NCBI GenBank assembly: GCA_902806595.1
Contig: CADCXC010000001.1
Span: forward strand, 372,001-436,000
Length of the DNA stretch: 64,000 nt
Direction of reading: 5' to 3'
From: Pyrenopolyporus hunteri
Lineage: Eukaryota > Ascomycota > Sordariomycetes > Xylariales > Hypoxylaceae
The notes under the pieces were generated by a model. It did no database searches and was not told where the DNA came from. It saw nothing but the letters and a program-made list of their open reading frames with translations. Position numbers and translations under genes: made by a program. Below, piece by piece: positions 54,981 to 64,000 of this stretch. The stretch's first letter is position 1, and every line of letters starts with the position of its first letter.

Positions 54981-57075
54981 CTACAAAGTCAACCCACCGC
55001 TATTCTTCTGCCTCGTCTCGCCGGCAGCCTGGAACACGCCGCCGTCGCCGACGCGGATGGCCTGGACGGCGCTCTGGCCCTCGCGCACCCACGTCACGTT
55101 GTGGCCGCGGGCCGCCATGCTGGCCACCGTCGCGTTGTCGAACCCGTACTCGAACGTCACCTGGTTCGGCATCAGCTGGTCGTGGAACCGCGGCTCCGCG
55201 ACCGCCTCCGACGCTCCGAGCCCCCGCTCCAGCATGTGCCATACCACCTGCGTCGTCGCGCTTATGATGCGCGATCCGCCCGCGGCGCCGACCACGGCCG
55301 CGAGGAGGGAAGGAGAAGAGGAGGAAGAAGAAGAGGAAGGCCGCTCAACGATAACGGGCGTGATGGAGGACAACGGCCGCTTGCCGGCGCGCACGTAGTT
55401 GGCCGGGCTGGGCGCGTACCCGAACTCGTTGTGCACGCCGGGGATGGAGAAGTCGTTCATCTCGTCGTTGAGCACGACGCCGGTCTCGGGGACCATGAGC
55501 AGGCTGCCGAAGAGCAGGTTGACGGTGGTGGTGGAGGAGACGGCGGCGCCGGACGCGTCCGCCGTCGAGATGTGCGAGGTGCCGTGGCTCGGCGGCGCGT
55601 ACACCCGGCGCGGGTCGTAGTTCTCGACCGGCTGAGTGCGGTCGTCGCGGATGCGCCGCCGCACCGACTCGGCGTGCGCCGGGTCCAGCATCGCGGCTTC
55701 GAGCGCCGGCGTGTCCGATACGAAGGCCGGGTCACCCAGGGCCTGGTGCGCGCCGTACGCGAACCGCATCGACTCGTCGAAGCGGTGCAGCGTTAGGTTG
55801 CGGTCGGCCGCCGTGTCCGAGGAGTCGTAGCCTTCCATAGTTTTCAGCGTGCTGAGGCACACGGCGCCGCTGCTGGGCACGCCTGACGAGTATAGCGTGA
55901 AGCCCCGGTAGGAGATGCTGACGGGATCGCGGATAATGGCCTCGTAGCTGGAGAGGTCCTGCAGGGTCATGGTGCCGTTGTTCTGTTGGATGTACCTGAT
56001 CGTCGCCTCGGCTTAAAGGGCCGTTAGGATACCATACACTTGGAGGGAGAAAATAGACACGAACCTATTGGGCCCTTATAGAAGACGTCGGCGCCATGCT
56101 CGGCTACTTGCTCGAGGGTTCTAGGTTAACGGAGTTAGCGAATTTCAGGGCCGTTAAGTTTCAGGAGTCGTGATCTTACTCTGCGTAGCGCTTCCTGGTC
56201 ATGGTATCGCCTAACTTGACCAAGACTCCTGGATCATGAGGTTAGCTATTGTTGTTACCGTATGTGACTTTTCGAGACAAGGGTATATCAAATGACGGCT
56301 CTCACCCTCAGGCGCAAAGTCTTGAGCCCACGAAGGGTCTTCGATCAAAAAGTTCCATCCGACCATCTGAAGAGTGATTTCCATGTATCGCACCAGATCC
56401 TCCGTGACGGTGAACCCATGACGTGCTACAGAGGCGGCGGGCTGTACGACGGTTTTCCAGGGCAGCAGGCCGAATTTCTTATGCGCGTACTCGAGGCCTC
56501 GGAGCTCGCCAGGTACGCCTACGGAAAGACCGCCGAAGACGCTACCTAAAATGTTGCCCTTATACATATTCTCGAAGGCCGCGCTAGGAGCGGATTCGCG
56601 GTAATCAATGACAGTGTAGTTGCCGTTGCTGTCTCGGATGAGACTAAACCCGCCGCCGCCAAGTCCGGAATGATACATGCCGATGACGCCTACGCATAGC
56701 TGGGTTCCGATAAAAGCGTCGATGGCATTGCCCTAAGATGCGGATGAGCGGTCTAGAGATTGAATGACTACCTCTTATTAATTGATAGAAGTACTTACGC
56801 CTTGGTCGAGAAGGTCGATACCGATTTGACTACATACTCTGCTCTCGGACGCGACGGCCCCTTTCCTACCTGAACCGGATTGGGATTGCTGCTGCTGTTC
56901 CAACACGACCTGTCCTGCTGGCTGCCATTCCGAAGGAGCTGCAACAGAGGGGGCGATAGCAAGGAGTAATAGAAAAAGGCCCCGCGGGAGCGTCGCAAAG
57001 GCGACTTAGAGTCTGGGTTAGCTACGAGATGATGCAGTACTATGGCTGTGGCGTTTGGGGCGTTAACTCACCCAT
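54981..57075 (-). CDS. Gamma-glutamyltransferase (glutathione hydrolase)
   Basis: Six exons on the minus strand, 57072-57075, 56799-57004, 56306-56732, 56180-56228, 56065-56120 and 54981-56011, total 591 codons (590 residues). The start codon and one further base form the first coding exon (ATGG, donor GTGAGT). The signal anchor LFLLLLAIAPSVAA follows, then GNAIDAFIGTQLCVGVIGMYHSGLGGGGF of the large subunit, and AEATIRY. Autocleavage should occur before Thr392 in HGTSHISTADASG, which becomes the N-terminal nucleophile of the small subunit. Later motifs NDEMNDFS and GGSRIISATTQVVW are classical. It cleaves the gamma-glutamyl bond of glutathione, or transfers it to amino acids, in the vacuole or at the cell surface. 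A Ser run (residues 480-490) expands a loop. Confidence 0.9.
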
Positions 57076-57597
57076 CTTTCCTCTAATCAGAATAGTCTTC
57101 ACTAATGTTGTGATCGAGACTCAATATGTTGCAATCCTTCCGTCTGTGCTCATTTCCCTAACACGAGGTACTCTAGGGACACAGCGCATCCCGGGGCGGA
57201 GCTTGTGTACTCTTAGGTAGAGACACACCGATGCCCTACAGATGTCCTATAAATGCGCAACCGCAAGCCGACTATAGCGCATCGGGCGTATGTCAAGGAT
57301 AGCGATGATGTAAATAATAAGGAGAAAGGAAGAAGTCGAGCGAGTTATCGGCGATTAGAGAAATGGGAATGAGCCGTGACGTCCTTAGCGTGTCTATCAG
57401 GACTGTCGCGGCAGGTACGGTACTCTCGGGCTGGTAGATATCCCAATGTCTCCGACGCTGAACCCTGCTGCAGTTAGTTGATTATAAAGCGAGATAAGGG
57501 GTTCTAACAGTAATAGTCTTACTCCTGAGCCCCACCACAACCACCTACAATTCGTGCTTAGCGCGTTATGGTGCTGAGGCAGGTCAGCTTAGCTTCA

Positions 57598-57939
57598 TGT
57601 TGCTCGAATAATTCGTAGTTACTAGAATCTCTTTTATTAATCAAGTTCTTTTGTGAGCAATTTCCCTTGTCTATACCCACGGAATTCACGATTTGTTTTT
57701 TTTGCCTACTATATGTTTATGCCGTATTAGATGTCATATTTTAGGGCTATAAATGAAAGGACAGAGTCAGCCATTGTTCTGAATTAAAAGACGGTTAAAT
57801 CTGGGCCGAACTCAGAGCTGGGTAACCTATAGCCGTATCAATTGACACTCCGACGTCTAAGCTCACATGCTTAATATATTCCGACATTGCTCTGGAATTT
57901 AATATATATTCTTATAATATATGTTACCCTCTTACAACA
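57598..57939. repeat. Possible solo LTR (Copia-like termini)
   Basis: A 342-bp AT-rich segment starts TGTTGCTCGA and ends TTACAACA, matching the TGTTG...CAACA ends common in Copia LTRs, and has a TATA-like GGCTATAAATG about 150 bp in. The flanks (CTTCA and TATAC) do not form a target-site duplication, so this is only a candidate. Confidence 0.3.
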
Positions 57940-58458
57940 TATACTACTCTCATCCGTAAGAATCCGGAAAACATTAGTGCCACAGGTTGGAATCTCAAAT
58001 TCATTTCTAGTCAGACATTGCCAAGTACCTGAATATGGATACCTGCCTAGGTACTCAGATAGTTGAGGCTGCCCGAGATTTAGCTAGTTGAATACCTACC
58101 TACCTACTACCTATCTACCGGTTACCCAAGCGCTAAACCCACGATAGCGTACTTTTGCGCTATTGAAGACCGTTGCCAACACAGTCAATACTATAGGATG
58201 GGACTAATGACATAAACAGAAACCGCCGAATTGTAAAACTGAGGACATCATCAGCCTCTCTGCTATACGACGCCAGATGCCCTTGTTCGCTGACCTAGAA
58301 GCCTCGATTCACAGCATCACCTCCAATCAGTATAGCACGACTAATAATTTAAGAATATAGGCATCGCACAAGAGAGGCCCGAATCCAATGCTCACGCATT
58401 TTGTGAACACATAGTGTTACACGTTGATAGAAGAAGAGAATATTCTCCTCTAATAGGC

Positions 58459-58767
58459 TTCAAGCGCTACATTCCGAATAAGACATATCATAAGGCGCAG
58501 AAGTTCGACGGGACACCAAGGGCTATCTAGGGGCCCTCCACCTAATCAAGACTCAAATTACCTGGGCAACTTTCAACCTTTTGGTGGCTATTATGACGGG
58601 CCTGAGACAGATAGCTTGACTGAAAGAGCTACGTGCATACGCCTCGTGAAACCCGACGCCGATAACAGATCGCAGGTACTACCCACCATACCAGTAAAGC
58701 CAGTTGAGCTACTGAAATCTGACGCTGAATATGAGCTGTTAGGCCTCGGTACGTCATTTATGTAGCA
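58459..58767 (+). pseudogene. Possible gene relic, open frame without start
   Basis: A frame of about 102 codons between two stops contains protein-like sequence such as YLGNFQPFGGYYDGPETDS and RATCIRLVKPDADNRSQ, but has no usable start codon and no splice partner I could find. It could be a relic of a gene or retroelement. No family is recognised. Confidence 0.25.
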
Positions 58768-58984
58768 TGACGTTGCGGCAAGCTGAGGGCTACGTACAAA
58801 ATTGCCAGCCTGCGTAACCTGAGCTGTGTATAAGTAGATGCGGCTTGGCTACCTTGTGATAATATTGTTTACTGCGTTTCTAGAATCCCGATATTCCTTC
58901 GACGAAAAGCAAAGTCCAACAATATGTGCTTCTGGGTTAGTGGTGCTCCCCCAATGAAGTCAGGCGTTGTTAGGGGAGTGACCA

Positions 58985-59245
58985 TGGCTAACGGGAAACC
59001 CCGCCGTCTAGTCGAGCCAGAGTTCCGAGAGAGAACAGCCTGCGAGGCGTGCGCAACACGGCCCCCCACACGTATCGCACGGAGCGCCGCACGGAGGAGA
59101 TCATGGTGGGCATCACGGACACCACGAAGGGGACCATAGCGAGCACATCGGAGGAGAGCATCACGGAGGACCTCACGGAGCGCAGGACACAGCGGGACAT
59201 GGGGCGAATGACGCGGCGCAACAGGCAGCGCAGCAAGCTGCCATG
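58985..59245. other. GC-rich island of unknown nature
   Basis: The composition rises sharply above the surrounding AT-rich DNA. All three frames of one strand or the other are open for over 60 codons, which is expected from base composition. The plus-strand frame reads ERRTEEIMVGITDTTKGTIA, whereas the minus strand gives a hydrophobic frame; neither is recognised. Short CACGGAG-type units repeat inside. It may be a fragment of a former gene. Confidence 0.3.
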
Positions 59246-59761
59246 ATGGTTCCCAGATAGATCCACTGTTTTTGTGAGTTGTGAAGCAGCAAAATAAGGA
59301 ACGATCCAAGAGGAGGATTTAAGAGTCGTACAGGATAATCAGGTTAGTTGGTATAAAGATACATTTTCACATATAATAGGTGCAAGAAATAGAGCTAATT
59401 CCCAGTCCACAAGACGAATAGTAAACGTCAACACAACCTCGGGATTTATACCGTCTAAATTTGTGTTAATCCCGTGAATATGTGATATGAGCCTTGGTTG
59501 TGTAGAGGAAGTGAAGAGTTGTAGGATATCAGTAGTCCCGAAGTATCCAAAGTTAGTACGGGTACCGCCTGTAATTATAGTGCAGCTGAAGGCGGGGCAA
59601 TGCAGTATCTAATCGCGATAAGATAGGTACGGTTATAGTGCTGATCCAGTAAAAAATCGTCAATTTCTAATTTGCTGTACGTCCTTTCACTCCTTCATCG
59701 CAGCTGTGAACCCGGGGGACTCGCTACAAAATAAAAATATTAAAAAATTTCAGATAATTCA

Positions 59762-61804
59762 ATGCGGTTCTGTACGGCCGCGACACCTCGAGTTCTTCTC
59801 AGGAGTAGGTTTGCAAAATTTCCTGTTGTTGGCTCATCGCCGTTTTCGCTCGAGGCTCTCACCTTCATTAACCGTCCCCATACTCACTCATCGGAGATAC
59901 CGAGAGGCGCGCGTCTCAAACATTGGCACGCTAGCAAACAGGATAGGTACAGATCTGCCCGGAATATATCTGCTCCTAAAAACACATGGGAAGAGACGCG
60001 CACGAGTAGAGGGCCAAATCTTCAGGGAGAGACCTCATCGTATAGACTGTTGAACATGGGGGACCATCAACAGCAACCGCAGCCCAACCGCGGGAAGAGG
60101 CCTTTTTCTTACGACAAGCCTAGGCAGGGGGTGAAAGCGGGGAACAAGAAGAATGAGAAGAAAGCACGGAAGAGAGAGCGGGATATGTCTAATGGCACCA
60201 CAGAGGAGGTCTTGAGCATCGACGTGAAGAATCTAATCGAGTCGCTTAACCGAGAAGAGGACGGAGGGATAGAAAACGATGCACAGGAAGGGGAGGCCAA
60301 GACACAGCAACCAGCCACCGAGGACTTACCGGAAGAGGGCTCCGAGATCGAAGTTGAAGTCGTCGAGCTCTCATCGACGGGCGAAGGCTTAGCCTTGCAG
60401 AAAGGCTCCAAGCGCGTCTACGTCGTACCGTTTGCCGTGCCGGGCGACACCGTCAAGGTCAAAGTGTACCGCCACCTGCGCGACGAGGGCTACACGGTCG
60501 CGGACTTCATCTCGGTGGTGACGCCGTCGGCCTCGCGCGACGACAGCCGGATCCAGTGCAAGTACTTCGGGACGTGCTCGGGGTGCCAGTTCCAGATGCT
60601 GGACTACGGCGAGCAGCTGCGGCTGAAGAAGCGCATCGTCGAGAAGGCCTTCCGCCACTTCTCCCAGCTGCCGCCCGAGCTCATCCCCGCCATCCAGGAC
60701 ACCATCGGCAGCCCGCTCCAGTACGGCTACCGCACCAAGCTCACCCCGCACTTCGACGGCCCCTCGGGCTGGCGCAGGGGCAAGCAGCCCTTCGACAGCC
60801 GCCCCCCGATCGGCTTCATGGCCAAGGGTAAGCGCCAGACCATAGACATCGAGGACTGCCCCATCGGCACCGAGGCCGTGCGCCTGGGCATGAAGCGCGA
60901 GCGCGAGCGCATGGAAGTCGAGTACGACAAGTACACGCGGGGCGCCACGATCCTGCTGCGGGAGAGCACCAAGCGCATTCTGAAGAGGGCCCAGGGCGAA
61001 GTCGAGGGGACGTCTCAGCCGGAAGAAGCAGCGACGGATCAAGAATCGCCGTCGCCGCCACCGCCCGAAGACGCCGTGGTGCGCGTCGAGACGGACGAGT
61101 ACATAGACCTGAAGACGTGCGTGACGGACAACAAGGGCACGTCAACCGAGTACGTCGGGCCGTACGTGTTCCACAACCCAGCCGGGTCGTTCTTCCAGAA
61201 CAACAACTCCATCCTGCCCGTCTTCACGGACTACATCCGGGAGCACGCCCTTCCCCCCTCTCCCCCTCCCTCTTCTTCCTCCCCGGCCCCCGCCCCCACC
61301 CCCGAGATCGACTTCCTAATCGACGCCTACTCCGGCTCCGGGCTCTTCACCATAACGCTGTCCTCGCTCTTCCGCGGCGGCAGCGTCGGCATCGACATCA
61401 GCGACGCCTCCATCGCCTTCGCCTCGCGCAACGCGTCCGCGAACGGCCTGCCCCCGTCGCGCGCCCGGTTCGTCGCCGCCGACGCGCGCGACCTGTTCAC
61501 CCCGGCCCTGCGCGCCGAGTACCCGGGGGACCGCACCGTCGTCGTGCTCGACCCCCCGCGCAAGGGGTGCGACGCCGATTTCCTCGCGCAGTTGCTCGCG
61601 TTCGCGCCCCGCCGCGTCGTGTACGTCAGTTGTAACGTGCATACGCAGGCTAGGGATGTGGGGGTGTTGGTGCGTGGGCTGGAGGGGCAAGGAGAAGGAG
61701 GAAAGGGGACGCGGTACGCGATTGAGAGTTTGCGCGGGTTCGACTTCTTCCCGCAGACAGGACACGTGGAGGGTGTTGCTGTTCTAAACCGAGTTGATGA
61801 GTAG
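59762..61804 (+). CDS. TRM2: tRNA (uracil-5-)-methyltransferase Trm2
   Basis: Intronless, 680 residues from the first ATG; a second ATG at 60056 (MGDHQQQPQPNRGK, residue 99) would give 582. The first 25 residues (MRFCTAATPRVLLRSRFAKF) are basic and lack acids, like a mitochondrial presequence. A TRAM domain covers residues 195-260. CKYFGTCSGCQFQMLDYGEQ supplies the Cys cluster, the SAM site includes IDAYSGSGLFTITLSSLF, and LDPPRKGCD precedes the catalytic cysteine in YVSCNVHTQARD. It forms m5U54 (ribothymidine) in the T loop of tRNA. Leaky scanning between the two ATGs could give mitochondrial and nuclear/cytosolic forms. Confidence 0.93.
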   Translation: MRFCTAATPRVLLRSRFAKFPVVGSSPFSLEALTFINRPHTHSSEIPRGARLKHWHASKQDRYRSARNISAPKNTWEETRTSRGPNLQGETSSYRLLNMGDHQQQPQPNRGKRPFSYDKPRQGVKAGNKKNEKKARKRERDMSNGTTEEVLSIDVKNLIESLNREEDGGIENDAQEGEAKTQQPATEDLPEEGSEIEVEVVELSSTGEGLALQKGSKRVYVVPFAVPGDTVKVKVYRHLRDEGYTVADFISVVTPSASRDDSRIQCKYFGTCSGCQFQMLDYGEQLRLKKRIVEKAFRHFSQLPPELIPAIQDTIGSPLQYGYRTKLTPHFDGPSGWRRGKQPFDSRPPIGFMAKGKRQTIDIEDCPIGTEAVRLGMKRERERMEVEYDKYTRGATILLRESTKRILKRAQGEVEGTSQPEEAATDQESPSPPPPEDAVVRVETDEYIDLKTCVTDNKGTSTEYVGPYVFHNPAGSFFQNNNSILPVFTDYIREHALPPSPPPSSSSPAPAPTPEIDFLIDAYSGSGLFTITLSSLFRGGSVGIDISDASIAFASRNASANGLPPSRARFVAADARDLFTPALRAEYPGDRTVVVLDPPRKGCDADFLAQLLAFAPRRVVYVSCNVHTQARDVGVLVRGLEGQGEGGKGTRYAIESLRGFDFFPQTGHVEGVAVLNRVDE

Positions 61805-62189
61805 ATACCCATCGACCCACGTGGGTTTACTAAGGTTGAGCGATATTAACCACACCGGTGTATCTGTCTATTCATACCGTGGGGTCCTCCGTTGGAGGGA
61901 AATGCTATTCTCCAGTTCATCTTAGAATTTGCTCGTTCTAGAGAGCCTCGGCTCGCAACATACGGCTTAAGGCGAAGTAAGGAAAGATGCACGCGGCGCG
62001 TAGCAGTCACTGTAGAGCAAAAGAGAGCTTAGAATTAGAAAAATCGCGACATTCTTAGCATTGAACACAAAAAATTGGTTACACAATTTTGACTGCCTCC
62101 AACCCCCTATAATAACCGATTTCAATGCACGTTTTGTAAAGCAGAGCATTTCACGAACCTTTCCCCCTCGTTGCATCCCAGTCCAAGTT
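61805..62189. other. Convergent intergenic gap
   Basis: Shared 3' region of TRM2 and the UNC-45 gene; no repeat or gene is seen. Confidence 0.5.
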
Positions 62190-64000
62190 TTAATCCTGCT
62201 GCTCGAGCAGGATCTTCAAAGCCTGAATCGTGACCTCGACAACCTCAGCCCGCCGGCTGGTCTTCGCGCACTCTTTCAGAACCTCGATTCCGTTCTTCTC
62301 TTTGATTTCCTTGCGCGCCATCTTACCTGCTTCTCCTTCGCATGCGACCATGTTATAGACGACGAATACGCCTCGGTGACGTAGATCTTCGCTTTTCTCG
62401 CCGCAAAGGCCCAGCACTACCTCGATACCGCGCTTCCTCTTGACGATGCCGGCCACGACGGCTTCGTACGCGGTGAGAGAAGCTAACGCACCGCCGGCTG
62501 CGCTTCTTGTTCCTTCGTCTTCGGCATCTGCGAGTGCGAGTAGGATATGTAGGCGATTAGCGGCCTGCGGGTTATCGGCTGCGTACAGAGCGACACCTTC
62601 GACGCTCTGCACTAGGTTGCAAACCAATTCAACAGCAGCCTTAGAAACTAGGGGGTTAGAAGATAACAACAGCTCCTCGATCTCTGACCACGCATTGCGA
62701 ATGATGGTCACCCGCGTGTCGTCGTCCGTCGACGCTAAGTTTGTGAGCGCCATCAGCGCCTCAAACGTCGGTAACAGGTCTCGGGTCTCGGCTGTAGGGT
62801 CAGAAGAAAGGAGATAAATTAGCGGCCGGATTGCCGAGTTCTGCGGACGAGCGCGCGTGCCACCGAATACGAGCGTCGGGTTTGTGCTGATTAGTATACG
62901 AGCAAGTGCCTGAGCTGCGGTACGCTTGGCCTGGGACTCCGAATCTGGTAAAGCACTGACGGCGGCAATAAGCAAGTTAACGGCCCCTTGTTGGGCGAGC
63001 TGACCTCGTAAACTGGTTGTGACAGATAATGCCGAGATAATGGATACGATGAGATTTAGCGAAGCGACCGAACCGTGCCTACTGTGCGTTACGAGGACTG
63101 GTACGATGCCGGCCTCGAAAACTCGTTTACAACGTTCCGAGACGTGGTCGTCGTCGTTTAAGGGATTCGACGGCGCCAGCTTCCCGGCAGCGTCGGCGTA
63201 AGCCTTAAGCTGGGCCATCTTCTTCTCTTCCTCGGATTGCGTTGGCTGGTAGCGAGTTAGATTCACGAATATGCTTAGAGCCCCGTACGTAAGCGGGGAC
63301 TTTGCGGGCGCGTTGCCCAAAATCTTGACCAGGGCCTTCAGAAGTTCCTTGTTGCGCGCGACCTCCTCCTTAACCGCGGGCTGGATGGTTGCGTAGGCCA
63401 ACCCCTCCACCGAGTACTTCGTCCCGTGTTCCGAATCTTTTAGTATCGTCGAGCTGAACCTCTTGGAGAGATCCTCGATGCTGGTGTTCGCTTGCTGTAT
63501 TCTATCTTCGGATCCTTCCGCCGTCTGTTGCGCCGACGACGGCACCGCCTGAAGCCTTCAGGTCAGCCCAGCTCCATTCCCGGCCGCGCCGAATCACTGC
63601 CATCGAAGATTTTCGAATGTGGGAGGTGACGTGAGCGGAAGCTTTAGGGTGCCTACTCTCAGTTTTGCTAGGATGACCGCGGCCAAGTTCTGGACTGCTT
63701 CGGAGTGTCTCCTCATGGCAATCGAACCTTCGGTAACGTGCACCCCGGGATCCGCCGCGTGGATGGACTTAGCCAGCTCGTTCGGGTCTTGGTCAACGAC
63801 TTCTTCTAACCAGTCAGTGCAATATTTCCGGATAGCCTCGCGACACTGCGCATTCATGGAAGCGGCGTTAAGCATTTCCAGGCATGCGGTCTCGACCTTT
63901 CTGCTTTTCCACTTCCGTCGCATCAGGGGGTTCAGGCTAGGCAGAAACCCTTCGCTCAGGAATATGTCAGTCGTCACGTCCGGGGCGATGGGGAAAATGG
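62190..64000 (-). CDS. UNC-45/She4/Cro1 myosin chaperone, 3' part (partial at window edge)
   Basis: Two exons are visible on the minus strand, 63657-64000 (running off the edge) and 62190-63548, about 566 residues. The intron is 108 bp. The UNC-45 central domain appears as LMRRKWKSRKVETACLEMLNAASMNAQCREAIRKY, followed by armadillo-type repeats (GALSIFVNLTRYQP, ALARILISTNP, EALMALTNLASTDDDTR, VELVCNLVQS). The C-terminal UCS part binds and folds myosin motor heads; in Podospora the CRO1 homologue is needed for the switch to dikaryotic, cellular growth, and yeast She4 acts in endocytosis and mRNA transport. The N-terminus, which in animals carries TPR repeats but not in fungi, lies outside the window. 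Confidence 0.9.

Larger units (their letters stand above)
57076..59761. other. 2.7-kb intergenic region with relics
   Basis: It holds the gamma-glutamyltransferase promoter, an AT-rich LTR-like segment (57598-57939), TACC repeats near 58030-58115, an open but start-less frame at 58459-58767, and a GC-rich island at about 58985-59245. The right end should contain the TRM2 promoter. No intact gene is supported. Confidence 0.45.

Noticed and set aside
54942..55796. 284-codon frame antisense to gamma-glutamyltransferase
   Set aside because: Arg/His/Gly-rich shadow of GC-rich codons; no family sequence.
58869..59309. 146-codon minus-strand frame across the GC-rich island
   Set aside because: Open in several frames because of composition; no motif and no splice partners.
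60389..61042. 217-codon frame antisense to TRM2
   Set aside because: GC-rich shadow with Ala/Leu/Arg repeats and no independent support.

Overview
The window is nuclear DNA of a filamentous ascomycete (Pezizomycotina, most likely Sordariomycetes; the order cannot be fixed from sequence alone). The evidence is about 20 protein genes with short GT-AG introns (mostly 50-80 bp), fungal families such as PRO11/striatin, Dlt1, SAT4-type rhodopsin-domain proteins and BBE-type FAD oxidases, an intron-bearing nuclear tRNA-Glu, and intergenic DNA full of TACC/GGTA repeats. Exon boundaries below were worked out by hand from splice signals and reading-frame continuity; most join with exact phase.

Left part (1-11 kb): an accessory neighbourhood of a seven-helix rhodopsin-domain protein, a class I methyltransferase, an SDR, a secreted covalent-flavin oxidase and a GMC oxidoreductase. 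These look like tailoring enzymes, but no PKS, NRPS or terpene synthase is visible. A 288-bp MITE lies between the GMC gene and the ribosome-biogenesis gene SDA1 (12.2-14.6 kb). Next come a 1168-aa conserved protein of unknown function (15.3-19.0 kb) and a five-exon glutamate decarboxylase (19.7-21.7 kb).

Middle part (21.7-41 kb): a 3.6-kb gene desert; an odd low-complexity reading frame interrupted by two in-frame TAG codons (25.3-28.0 kb); a TBC-domain Rab-GAP; tRNA-Glu(CTC); the striatin orthologue PRO11 of the STRIPAK complex; and a 3-kb repeat-rich desert.

Right part (41-64 kb): mostly conserved housekeeping genes: a hotdog thioesterase, a weak hypothetical gene, Dlt1, nucleoporin Ndc1, the endosomal syntaxin Pep12, mitochondrial insertase Cox18, mannosyltransferase Alg11, gamma-glutamyltransferase (start codon in an exon with only four coding bases), tRNA m5U methyltransferase Trm2, and the 3' part of the UNC-45/She4 myosin chaperone running off the right edge. 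A second MITE (fold-back, 310 bp) lies at 45.5 kb, with a mutated relative of its terminus at 41.8 kb that carries RIP-type transitions.

No CRISPR array, operon, prokaryotic signal or intact transposase was found. The most unusual items are the two MITEs with the RIP-marked relic, the TAG-interrupted frame at 25-28 kb, the four-base initiating exon, and the backbone-less tailoring-enzyme neighbourhood.
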